This document shows, in pieces, positions 7,186 to 14,245 of a stretch of 26,397 nucleotides of DNA. Under the pieces are notes generated by a model. It saw nothing but the letters and a program-made list of their open reading frames with translations, searched no databases and was not told where the DNA came from. The position numbers were made by a program, and so were the translations under genes. The DNA is from an uncultured Parabacteroides sp. GTDB taxonomy: Bacteria > Bacteroidota > Bacteroidia > Bacteroidales > Tannerellaceae. Where the stretch lies: positions 1 through 26,397 of the forward strand of contig URZO01000065.1 in assembly GCA_900552465.1 (NCBI GenBank), read 5' to 3'. Every line of letters begins with the position of its first letter. The stretch's first letter is position 1.

Positions 7186-8220
7186 ATGTCACTTATCATT
7201 CCTAAAGATTACAAGCAAACGCTGACGCCTGAGACAACGGAACAGGCTATACGCATGTTGAAAACAACCTTCCAGGAGAAGCTGACGAAGGCGCTTAACC
7301 TGCGCCGCGTGACGGCTCCCCTGTTCGTCCTCTCGGGCACAGGTATCAATGACGACCTGAACGGCGTCGAACGTCCCGTCCGGTTCCCGATCCACTGCAT
7401 GGGCGACCGCATGGCCGAAGTGGTCCACTCGCTCGCCAAATGGAAACGGATGAAGCTCGCCTCCTACCGCATCCCGGCCGGCTACGGGCTGTATACCGAC
7501 ATGAATGCCATCCGGGGCGACGAAGACCTGGACAACCTTCATTCCCTCTATGTAGACCAATGGGACTGGGAACGGACCATACGCCCGGTAGACCGCAATC
7601 TGGATTACCTGAAGAAAACGGTGCGCAGCATCTACTCCCTCCTGAAAGAAATCGAGGTGATGGTCTATGACTATTATCCTCACATCACGCCTACCCTGCC
7701 CGACGACATCACGTTCATCCACGCCGAAGAGCTGCTCAGCATGTATCCCGGCATCAGCCCGCGTGAACGCGAGACGAAGGCAGCCGAGAAGTTCGGCGCA
7801 ATCTTCATCATCGGTATCGGCGGCGAACTGGCCAACGGTGAGAAACACGACGGACGCGCCCCGGACTATGACGACTGGAGCAGCGTAAACTCCGACGGCT
7901 TCAACGGCCTGAACGGGGATATCATCCTCTGGAACGACGTGCTACAATGCGCCTTCGAGCTTTCGTCGATGGGAATCCGTGTAGACAAGGATGCGCTGGT
8001 ACGCCAGCTTGACATCTGCGGCTGTCCCGAACGCAAGGAGCTGGAGTTCCACAAAGCGTTGCTCGAAGACCGCCTGCCGCTCTCTATCGGCGGAGGTATC
8101 GGACAAAGCCGCCTCTGCATGTTCTTCCTCCGCAAAGCCCATATCGGCGAAGTACAGGCTTCCATCTGGCCGGAAGAACAGATTGAGGAATGCAAACAGA
8201 ACAACATCATATTATTATAG
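7186..8220 (+). CDS. asnA: Aspartate-ammonia ligase (asparagine synthetase A)
   Basis: AsnA makes asparagine from aspartate, ammonia and ATP (releasing AMP), using free ammonia rather than glutamine. It belongs to the class II aminoacyl-tRNA-synthetase-like fold. The 344 aa are close to the roughly 330 aa of the E. coli enzyme. Recognisable segments are IPKDYKQTL at the N-terminus, VLSGTGINDDLNGVERPVRF at about 48-67, VDQWDWE near 123-129, and the C-terminal SIGGGIGQSRLCMFFL, which fits the class II motif 3 with its conserved Arg. Its place after amtB makes sense for an enzyme limited by ammonia. Transcription may continue into the synthetase gene downstream, with the palindromic element at 8229-8335 in between. 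Confidence 0.96.
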   Translation: MSLIIPKDYKQTLTPETTEQAIRMLKTTFQEKLTKALNLRRVTAPLFVLSGTGINDDLNGVERPVRFPIHCMGDRMAEVVHSLAKWKRMKLASYRIPAGYGLYTDMNAIRGDEDLDNLHSLYVDQWDWERTIRPVDRNLDYLKKTVRSIYSLLKEIEVMVYDYYPHITPTLPDDITFIHAEELLSMYPGISPRERETKAAEKFGAIFIIGIGGELANGEKHDGRAPDYDDWSSVNSDGFNGLNGDIILWNDVLQCAFELSSMGIRVDKDALVRQLDICGCPERKELEFHKALLEDRLPLSIGGGIGQSRLCMFFLRKAHIGEVQASIWPEEQIEECKQNNIILL

Positions 8221-8228
8221 CAGCAAAG

Positions 8229-8335
8229 GGTAACCCATTCCCCTCTCGAGAGGGGATTAAGGGGTGTGTTAAAGCCAGTTACAGACATGAACCATGACAC
8301 ACCCCCTGCCCCCTCTCCAGAGGGGAAAGGTTACC
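8229..8335. repeat. Palindromic intergenic element with GGTAACC ends
   Basis: The ends are GGTAACC (8229-8235) and GGTTACC (8329-8335). The arms of about 45 nt contain CCCCTCTCGAGAGGGG and AGGGGTGTGT on the left, matched imperfectly by ACACACCCCCT and CCCCTCTCCAGAGGGG on the right. It fills the asnA-glnN gap and looks like a non-autonomous repeat or REP-like unit rather than a simple terminator. Confidence 0.85.
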
Positions 8336-8379
8336 ACCGGATAAATAATGAATAAACAATTACTATAAAATCAAGTATT

Positions 8380-10566
8380 ATGTCAAAGTTAAGATTCAGA
8401 GTTGTAGAGTCAGCCTTCAAGAAACGGGCTGCAGAAGTATCGGCGCCAGCCGAACGTCCGTCCGACTATTTCGGGCAGAACGTATTCAACCGTGCGAAGA
8501 TGTTCAAATATCTTCCCGAGAAAGCATACGAACGGATCACGGACTGTATCGACAACGGTGCGCCGCTGGACCGCGAAACGGCCGACGCCGTAGCTGCCGG
8601 CATGAAGAAGTGGGCGATCGAAATGGGTGCTACCCACTATACCCACTGGTTCCACCCGCTGACCGAAGGCACAGCCGAAAAGCACGACGCCTTCGTTGAA
8701 CACGACGGCAAAGGCGGTATGGTCGAAGAGTTCTCCGGCAAGCTGTTGGTTCAGCAGGAACCGGATGCATCCAGCTTCCCGAATGGCGGTATCCGTAATA
8801 CGTTCGAAGCACGCGGCTACTCGGCCTGGGACCCTTCTTCTCCTGCGTTCATCGTGGGTGACACGCTTTGTATTCCGACTATCTTTATCGCCTACACAGG
8901 TGAATCACTGGACTATAAAGTGCCTTTGCTGAAATCACTCGAAGCGGTTAATAAGGCAGCCACGGAAGTCTGCCACTACTTCAATCCGGATGTGAAGAAA
9001 GTATATTCCTACTTAGGTTGGGAACAGGAATACTTCCTGGTAGACGAAGGCTTGTACGCCGCCCGTCCCGATCTGTTACTGACAGGCCGTACACTGATGG
9101 GACACGAGAGTTCGAAGAACCAGCAGTTGGAAGACCACTACTTCGGTGCGATCCCAACCCGTGTCATGGAATTCATGAAGGATCTGGAAATAGAGGCGCT
9201 CAAGTTAGGTATTCCATTGAAGACACGTCACAACGAGGTGGCGCCGAACCAGTTCGAGTTGGCTCCTATCTATGAGGAATGTAACTTAGCAAACGACCAT
9301 AACCTGTTGGTAATGGCTCTGATGCGCAAGATAAGCCGCAAACACGGTTTCCGTGTCCTGCTGCATGAAAAACCTTTCAAGGGTGTGAACGGTTCGGGTA
9401 AGCACAACAACTGGTCGTTGGGTACCGACACCGGCATCCTGCTGATGGCACCGGGCAAGACGCCGGAAGACAACCTCCGTTTCATCACTTTTATCGTGAA
9501 TGTCCTCATGGCTGTTTACCGCCACAACGGATTGCTGAAGGCCAGCATCTCGAGTGCGACCAACGCCCACCGTCTGGGAGCGAACGAAGCGCCTCCCGCA
9601 ATTATCTCCAGCTTCCTCGGTGCACAGATATCCGAAGTGCTGGAACATCTCGAGAAGAGCGAACCGGAGAACCTAATGCTGGCAGGCAAACAAGGCCTGA
9701 AGCTGGATGTTGCCCGCATCCCCGAACTGTTCATCGACAATACGGACCGTAACCGTACCTCTCCCTTCGCCTTCACCGGAAACCGTTTCGAGTTCCGCGC
9801 CGTAGGTTCGGAAGCCAACTGTGCATCCGCTATGCTTGTCCTGAACGCTGCCGTAGCCGAACAGTTGAAGATCTTCAAGGCTGAAGTGGACGCTAAGATC
9901 GCCGACGGCAAGGAGACATTCGCCGCCATTCTCGAAGTGATCCGCAAGGATATCAAGGAATGCAAAGCCATCCATTTCGACGGCAACGGTTACAGCGACG
10001 AATGGAAAGCCGAAGCTGCCCGTCGCGGCCTGGATTGCGAGACAAGCGTGCCGGTTATCTTCGACAACTACCTGAAGGAAAGCAGTATCAAGATGTTCGA
10101 ATCGACAAGTGTCATGACCCGCAAGGAGCTGGAAGCCCGCAACGAAGTGAAGTGGGAAACCTATACGAAGAAGATCCAGATCGAAGCGCGTGTCCTGGGC
10201 GATATCGCGATGAACCATATCATCCCGACCGCTACGACCTACCAGACTTCCCTGATCGACAATGTTTACAAGATGAAAGACCTTTTCCCTGCCGACAAGG
10301 CCGCCATTCTTTCTTCCCGTAACCTGGAGATCATCGAAGACATCGCCCACCGGACTAACTTTATCAAAGAGAAGGTAGACGAGATGATCGAAGCCCGCAA
10401 GGTTGCCAACAAGATCGAGAACGAACGCGAAAAGGCCATCGCCTACCACGACAATATCGTTCCGATGCTGGAAACGATCCGCTACCATATCGACAAGCTG
10501 GAACTGGTTGTAGACGACCAGATCTGGACATTGCCGAAATACAGAGAGCTATTATTTATCAGATAA
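8380..10566 (+). CDS. glnN: Glutamine synthetase type III
   Basis: GlnN makes glutamine from glutamate, ammonia and ATP in the cytoplasm. At 728 aa it fits the long type III class common in Bacteroidetes, against about 470 aa for type I. The GSIII-specific N-terminal region contains DYFGQNVFN at about 29-37. Catalytic-core landmarks are WEQEYFLVD (about 214-222), TRHNEVAPNQFELAP (about 282-296), HEKPF (329-333), NGSGKHNNWS (337-346) and RTSPFAFTGNRFEFR near 460. It is the last gene of the nitrogen cluster and is closed by a strong terminator. No adenylylation or regulatory site can be judged from sequence alone. Confidence 0.97.
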   Translation: MSKLRFRVVESAFKKRAAEVSAPAERPSDYFGQNVFNRAKMFKYLPEKAYERITDCIDNGAPLDRETADAVAAGMKKWAIEMGATHYTHWFHPLTEGTAEKHDAFVEHDGKGGMVEEFSGKLLVQQEPDASSFPNGGIRNTFEARGYSAWDPSSPAFIVGDTLCIPTIFIAYTGESLDYKVPLLKSLEAVNKAATEVCHYFNPDVKKVYSYLGWEQEYFLVDEGLYAARPDLLLTGRTLMGHESSKNQQLEDHYFGAIPTRVMEFMKDLEIEALKLGIPLKTRHNEVAPNQFELAPIYEECNLANDHNLLVMALMRKISRKHGFRVLLHEKPFKGVNGSGKHNNWSLGTDTGILLMAPGKTPEDNLRFITFIVNVLMAVYRHNGLLKASISSATNAHRLGANEAPPAIISSFLGAQISEVLEHLEKSEPENLMLAGKQGLKLDVARIPELFIDNTDRNRTSPFAFTGNRFEFRAVGSEANCASAMLVLNAAVAEQLKIFKAEVDAKIADGKETFAAILEVIRKDIKECKAIHFDGNGYSDEWKAEAARRGLDCETSVPVIFDNYLKESSIKMFESTSVMTRKELEARNEVKWETYTKKIQIEARVLGDIAMNHIIPTATTYQTSLIDNVYKMKDLFPADKAAILSSRNLEIIEDIAHRTNFIKEKVDEMIEARKVANKIENEREKAIAYHDNIVPMLETIRYHIDKLELVVDDQIWTLPKYRELLFIR

Positions 10567-10574
10567 GTCGATAA

Positions 10575-10606
10575 GGGGCGGTACCATATCTCCGCCCCTC
10601 TTTTTA
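10575..10606 (+). terminator. Rho-independent terminator of the nitrogen cluster
   Basis: The perfect 7-bp arms GGGGCGG (10575-10581) and CCGCCCC (10592-10598) are followed by TCTTTTTA. It lies 9 bp after the glutamine synthetase stop. Confidence 0.92.
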
Positions 10607-10648
10607 TTATTCAGACAGTAGTTTTTTGTTGATTGTTTTGTGTTTGCA

Positions 10649-10688
10649 AGGGGAGTATGCTGTGAAGTATCGCTCCTCTTCTTTTTTA
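10649..10688 (+). terminator. Second, weaker terminator-like hairpin
   Basis: AGGGGAG (10649-10655) pairs with CTCCTCT (10673-10679) with one G-T pair, followed by TCTTTTTTA. It sits between the main terminator and the promoter of the toxin-antitoxin pair, and could be a tandem terminator or insulator. Confidence 0.55.
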
Positions 10689-10704
10689 TACCAGTCAAAA
10701 TGCA

Positions 10705-10712
10705 TACCTTTG
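10705..10712 (+). promoter_or_regulatory. -7 box of the toxin-antitoxin operon
   Basis: TACCTTTG matches TAnnTTTG. A T-rich stretch (TTTT, 10682-10685) is at the -33 spacing. It lies 30 bp before the antitoxin ATG, which is preceded by a good AAGGAG ribosome site (about 10730-10735). Confidence 0.65.
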
Positions 10713-10742
10713 GAGCATCATATACAAGAAAGGAGTCCTACT

Positions 10743-11012
10743 ATGACAGCAATGGAACTACAACAATGGAAACAGAACTTTATCCGCGATTATCTGGATG
10801 AAATCGATAGCCTGGAAGTGATGGGTAAGCTGGAAAAGTATACTAAACGTATATTAAGCAAGAAGGCAGTCTCCCTCTCTCCTATTGCTTTCAGTATTGA
10901 GGAAGCAAATGCCGAAATAGATATGGCAGAAAAAGAATTAAGCGAAGGAAAAGGCATCAAGGAAACAGAAATGCATCAATTCTTTGAAGAATGGAGACGA
11001 AATTTGAAGTAA
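10743..11012 (+). CDS. Putative antitoxin of a type II toxin-antitoxin pair
   Basis: This acidic 89-aa protein lies directly before, and overlaps, a RelE/ParE-like toxin gene. It starts MTAMELQQWKQNFIRDYLDEIDS and is mostly helical and charged. It resembles the small addiction-module antitoxins of Bacteroidetes that have an N-terminal helical domain and an acidic tail (here EMHQFFEEWRRNLK) that would wrap the toxin. An in-frame start at 10626 would place the promoter box and ribosome site inside the gene, so the ATG at 10743 with AAGGAG upstream is chosen. The overlap with the toxin start is 22 bp. The role is inferred mainly from the partner gene and size; no DNA-binding motif is obvious. 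Confidence 0.72.
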   Translation: MTAMELQQWKQNFIRDYLDEIDSLEVMGKLEKYTKRILSKKAVSLSPIAFSIEEANAEIDMAEKELSEGKGIKETEMHQFFEEWRRNLK

Positions 11013-11314
11013 TCTGGGCACCGCGTGCACAAAGACAAGCTGATTTAGCCATTTCCTATTGTTTGAAGCAATTCGGCAAAAGAATCGCTCTCAAGTTTAT
11101 AAACAAACTGGAGAAAGACAGCATACGCATCCGAAACAATCCTTATATCGGATTTGTAGAATCTGCTTTTGCTAATAGAGCAAAGCAATACCGTTCCTTG
11201 ATTGAAGGATATTACAAACTCATCTATACCATAGAAGACAATTATCAAATACATATTGTCCTACTATGGGATTGTCGCCAGGACCCGGATAAACTCAAAC
11301 ACGCTATAAGATAA
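10991..11314 (+). CDS. RelE/ParE-family toxin
   Basis: This 107-aa basic protein has the RelE/ParE fold signature. It opens with a strand (FEVIWAPRAQRQADLAISYC), followed by a helix pair (GKRIALKFINKLEKDSIRIRNNP). The sheet segment RSLIEGYYKLIYTIEDNYQIHIVLLWDCRQDP and a short C-terminal tail follow. Family members either cleave ribosome-bound mRNA (RelE) or poison gyrase (ParE); which applies cannot be told here. The start overlaps the end of the antitoxin gene by 22 bp, typical of translational coupling. nadE begins 12 bp downstream, so read-through from the toxin-antitoxin promoter into nadE is likely. Confidence 0.85.
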   Translation: METKFEVIWAPRAQRQADLAISYCLKQFGKRIALKFINKLEKDSIRIRNNPYIGFVESAFANRAKQYRSLIEGYYKLIYTIEDNYQIHIVLLWDCRQDPDKLKHAIR

Positions 11315-11326
11315 ATAGAAACGAAT

Positions 11327-13258
11327 ATGAATTACGGATTTGTAAAAGTTGCCGCCGCTGTGCCACATGTACAGGTTGCGGATTGTTTTTATAATATAGA
11401 AAAGATAGAAGGCCTGATGCGTCAGGCATCGGAAAAAGGCGTACAGATAATGGCTTTTCCGGAGCTGGCTGTCACCGCTTATACCTGCCTCGACCTCTTT
11501 GCCCAGCAAACACTGCTGGACAATGCTGAAAAGGCTTTGCTCAAACTGGTCAACGATACGGCAGACCTGGACATCCTGACCTTCGTCGGCATTCCGCTCC
11601 GGACGGAAAACAGGCTTTTCAACACGGCCGTCGCTTTCCAGGGAGGCAGAATATTAGGCGTCGTTCCTAAAACGCATCTGTCCAACTACAAAGAGTTCCA
11701 GGAACAGCGTTGGTTCACTTCAGCCCTCGAACTGCAAAAGCCGACGATCAATATCTGCGGACAGGAATATCCGCTCGACAACTATCTGTTGTTCAATTCA
11801 GGGCATATATCGGTCGGCATCGAGATATGCGAAGACCTTTGGGTACCCGTCCCCCCCAGCTCACTGCTGGCCATGAAAGGAGCCAATATCATCTTCAATA
11901 TATCAGCAAGCAACGAGCTGATTGGCAAGCATAACTACCTCAGTTCGCTGATCTGCCAGCAATCCGCCCGGTGCATAGCCGGATATGTCTATGCCTCTTC
12001 CGGCTTCGGCGAGTCGAGTACCGACCTGGTCTTTGCCGGAAACGGTATCATTGCGGAAAACGGCAACCTGCTTGCCAAATCGCCCCGCTTCACAATGGAA
12101 GAACAGCTTGTCGTCAGCGAGATCGACATCGAGACGTTGCAAAACGACCGGATGGTGAATAACAGTTTTATGCGTGGAGCCGCCGACCTGCTGAAAAAGG
12201 AGACACAGATCATTGATTTCGAGGTTCGGGTTCCTGGCGGATTCGAACTGACCCGCCCGGTCGATCCGCATCCGTTCACCCCTTCCGGTGATGCACTGAA
12301 AGAACGTTGCGAAGAGATTTTCCAGATACAGGTAGCCGGACTGGCAAAGCGTATGCTTCATGCGCACGCACAAACAGCCGTCGTCGGCATTTCCGGCGGG
12401 CTGGACTCAACACTGGCACTGCTTGTCACCGTTATGACATTCGATGCGCTGAAGATGCCGCGCGAACAGATCATCGGTATCACCATGCCCGGCTTCGGCA
12501 CAACCGGACGTACCTATAACAATGCCGTCAACCTGATCCGCTCCCTCGGTGTCACTTTGAAAGAAATCTCGATCAAGGAAGCCTGCCTGCAACATTTCAA
12601 GGACATCAATCACGACCCGTCTGTTCACGACGTGACATACGAAAACAGCCAGGCGCGCGAACGGACTCAAATACTCATGGACGTTGCCAATCAGGAAAAC
12701 GGCCTTGTCATTGGAACCGGCGACCTTTCCGAACTGGCACTCGGCTGGGCTACCTACAACGGTGACCACATGTCGATGTACGGCGTAAACGGCAGCATTC
12801 CCAAAACGCTGGTCAGATATCTGGTCGAATGGGTTGCCAACAACCGGGTGGACAAGGCTTCCCGCCTCACCCTGCTGGACATCGTCGATACGCCTATCAG
12901 CCCCGAACTGATCCCGGCAGACGAAAACGGCAATATCAAACAAAAGACGGAAGACCTGGTCGGCCCGTACGAGCTGCACGACTTTTTCCTCTATCACTTC
13001 CTCCGCTTCGGCTCGCATCCGTCCAAGATTTATTTCCTGGCGCAGAAAGCCTTTGCCGGAGTGTATGACAATGCGACGATCAAGAAATGGCTGTACACCT
13101 TCTTCCGCCGCTTCTTCCAACAACAGTTCAAACGCAGTTGCCTGCCCGACGGTCCGAAAGTGGGTTCCGTCAGCCTGTCACCGCGCGGAGACTGGCGTAT
13201 GCCGAGCGACGCGGTATCGAGGCTTTGGCTGGAGGAGATAGAAAGTCTTTCTTTATAA
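11327..13258 (+). CDS. nadE: Glutamine-dependent NAD+ synthetase
   Basis: NadE makes NAD+ from nicotinate adenine dinucleotide, ATP and glutamine. The 643-aa protein joins an N-terminal nitrilase-type glutaminase (about 1-270) to a C-terminal synthetase (about 330-640). The glutaminase triad is visible as E46 (FPELAVTAY), K115 (VVPKTHLSNYKEF) and C168 (GIEICEDLW). The synthetase P-loop is SGGLDS at 356-361, and GTGDLSELALGW near 465-476 is typical. Length and layout match two-domain bacterial NadE. It starts 12 bp after the toxin gene with no obvious promoter between them. The link between an addiction module and an essential cofactor gene is probably positional only. Confidence 0.97.
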   Translation: MNYGFVKVAAAVPHVQVADCFYNIEKIEGLMRQASEKGVQIMAFPELAVTAYTCLDLFAQQTLLDNAEKALLKLVNDTADLDILTFVGIPLRTENRLFNTAVAFQGGRILGVVPKTHLSNYKEFQEQRWFTSALELQKPTINICGQEYPLDNYLLFNSGHISVGIEICEDLWVPVPPSSLLAMKGANIIFNISASNELIGKHNYLSSLICQQSARCIAGYVYASSGFGESSTDLVFAGNGIIAENGNLLAKSPRFTMEEQLVVSEIDIETLQNDRMVNNSFMRGAADLLKKETQIIDFEVRVPGGFELTRPVDPHPFTPSGDALKERCEEIFQIQVAGLAKRMLHAHAQTAVVGISGGLDSTLALLVTVMTFDALKMPREQIIGITMPGFGTTGRTYNNAVNLIRSLGVTLKEISIKEACLQHFKDINHDPSVHDVTYENSQARERTQILMDVANQENGLVIGTGDLSELALGWATYNGDHMSMYGVNGSIPKTLVRYLVEWVANNRVDKASRLTLLDIVDTPISPELIPADENGNIKQKTEDLVGPYELHDFFLYHFLRFGSHPSKIYFLAQKAFAGVYDNATIKKWLYTFFRRFFQQQFKRSCLPDGPKVGSVSLSPRGDWRMPSDAVSRLWLEEIESLSL

Positions 13259-13308
13259 AACAGCAATTCTTATTTTTTCTCCCCGAACACGAAGGGAATG
13301 TTACAGGT

Positions 13309-13350
13309 CCCGTTTTTTTTCAGACGGGAGCGATTTTTTTTCGGACGGGA
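13309..13350. repeat. 17-bp T-rich direct repeat with terminator-like hairpin after nadE
   Basis: Eight T followed by CNGACGGGA occurs twice (13313-13329 and 13334-13350). CCCGT (13309-13313) and ACGGG (13324-13328) can form a short hairpin enclosing the first T-run. It may help end nadE transcription but is not a textbook terminator. Confidence 0.5.
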
Positions 13351-13358
13351 ATCAGAAA

Positions 13359-13505
13359 CGGGTGCCAGATGGTGCCAGATAAAATGCATTTTCGTAAACT
13401 TTTAAATAAATACTACGTGACGTATGCTATAAAAGAGGCACACGTCGTAATTAAAAATATAAAAGTTACGGAAAACGCTTTTTATCTGGCACCATCTGGC
13501 ACCCG
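13359..13505. mobile_element. MITE-like 147-bp palindromic element
   Basis: The two halves are near-perfect reverse complements over about 70 bp. Each end carries CGGG followed by two tandem copies of the decamer TGCCAGATGG or its variant (left 13359-13380; right ends at 13505), then AT-rich arms and a short centre near 13432. No coding sequence lies inside. No clear target-site duplication was seen. It looks like a non-autonomous miniature transposon or a high-copy hairpin repeat. Confidence 0.75.
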
Positions 13506-13791
13506 CAGGTTAAAAAGGAAGAGACGCCTTTTACTTAATCGATTGCTTATTAACACCTTGCATATTTCTCTTATTTACCCGTCTTTCCTTCGTACTCCCC
13601 ATTTATCCGTTTTACCAGTACAAAAAGTGGGCTCAACTGCCGAAAAAAGGCATTTTTATGGCGTTTAGCAAGGGGCAAAATCCCCTGTTTTCAACCGCTT
13701 TCCGAGTTTTCAGCCGTTCATACTCGTCAAGATAAGGGCTAAAAACGGTCATTTTCGTTACATTAAAGGCTTGATGAGGTGTGGAAAAGTT
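13506..13791. other. Gene-poor stretch between the MITE-like hairpin and the multi-hairpin element
   Basis: There is no convincing gene. A minus-strand 67-codon open frame (13633-13836) has no ribosome site, no recognised domain, and runs into the palindromic element, so it is not called. A small AGGGG..CCCCT hairpin lies near 13670. Confidence 0.4.
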
Positions 13792-14176
13792 CGCTTTTAA
13801 GAATATTTGAACCTCTTTTATGAGGCATCGCCTCATGCCGCAGGCTCTCTTTTGCCGTTGATTTCAATCAACGGATTGATAAGTTCCCGGCTTTGCCGGA
13901 TTCCTCTGTGGGTTTAAACCCCTTTCAAATATTTATAGGACAATCTTGTATTAAGGGGACTAAAGTCCACATAGGAAGAGGCTTTGCCTCCAATTTTTTA
14001 AACCGTTCGTTGAAACGAACGGCAAAAGAGAGCCTGCGGCACAAGTAGAGATGCACGGCCGTGTATCTCTATAGAACGATAAATCAGCATTTACAGATTC
14101 AATATAAAACCTGTTCCTTTGCGATCCCGCGTCGGAGCACGGGAACGGGATAGCTCACTTTTGGCAATATTTGAAC
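13792..14176. repeat. Multi-hairpin intergenic element flanked by 21-bp direct repeats
   Basis: Between two related 21-mers (13792-13812 and 14156-14176, 17 of 21 identical, ending AATATTTGAAC) lies a chain of perfect or near-perfect palindromes. They are at 13820-13836, 13855-13874, 13887-13899, 13910-13921, 13957-13968, 13978-13990, 14003-14022 and 14046-14071. An exact 23-bp inverted repeat (13837-13859 against 14018-14040, containing CAGGCTCTCTTTTGCC) encloses six of them. No coding potential is seen. It is a candidate structured RNA or a non-autonomous repeat. Confidence 0.8.
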
Positions 14177-14191
14177 AAACCACCCAATACT

Positions 14192-14220
14192 AAAAAAGGC
14201 TACCGGAATCCCGATAGCCT
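14192..14220 (-). terminator. Rho-independent terminator of the GH109-like gene
   Basis: Read on the minus strand, AGGCTAtCGGG and CCGgTAGCCT form a stem of about 10 bp followed by TTTTTT (plus-strand A-run 14192-14197). It lies 26 bp after the stop of the oxidoreductase-like glycosidase gene. Confidence 0.85.
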
Positions 14221-14245
14221 TTCGCATATATTTCTTCGATCTTTC

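Noticed and set aside
10626..10742. Upstream start for the antitoxin
   Set aside because: It would put the terminator-like hairpin, the -7 box and the AAGGAG site inside the coding region.
13087..13668. 193-codon plus-strand frame after nadE
   Set aside because: It overlaps nadE in another frame and then runs through the MITE-like palindrome; no recognisable protein.
13633..13836. 67-codon minus-strand frame
   Set aside because: The sequence is protein-like in places (YLDEYERLKTRKAVEN) but there is no ribosome site, partner or known domain, and it begins in a palindrome; left uncalled.
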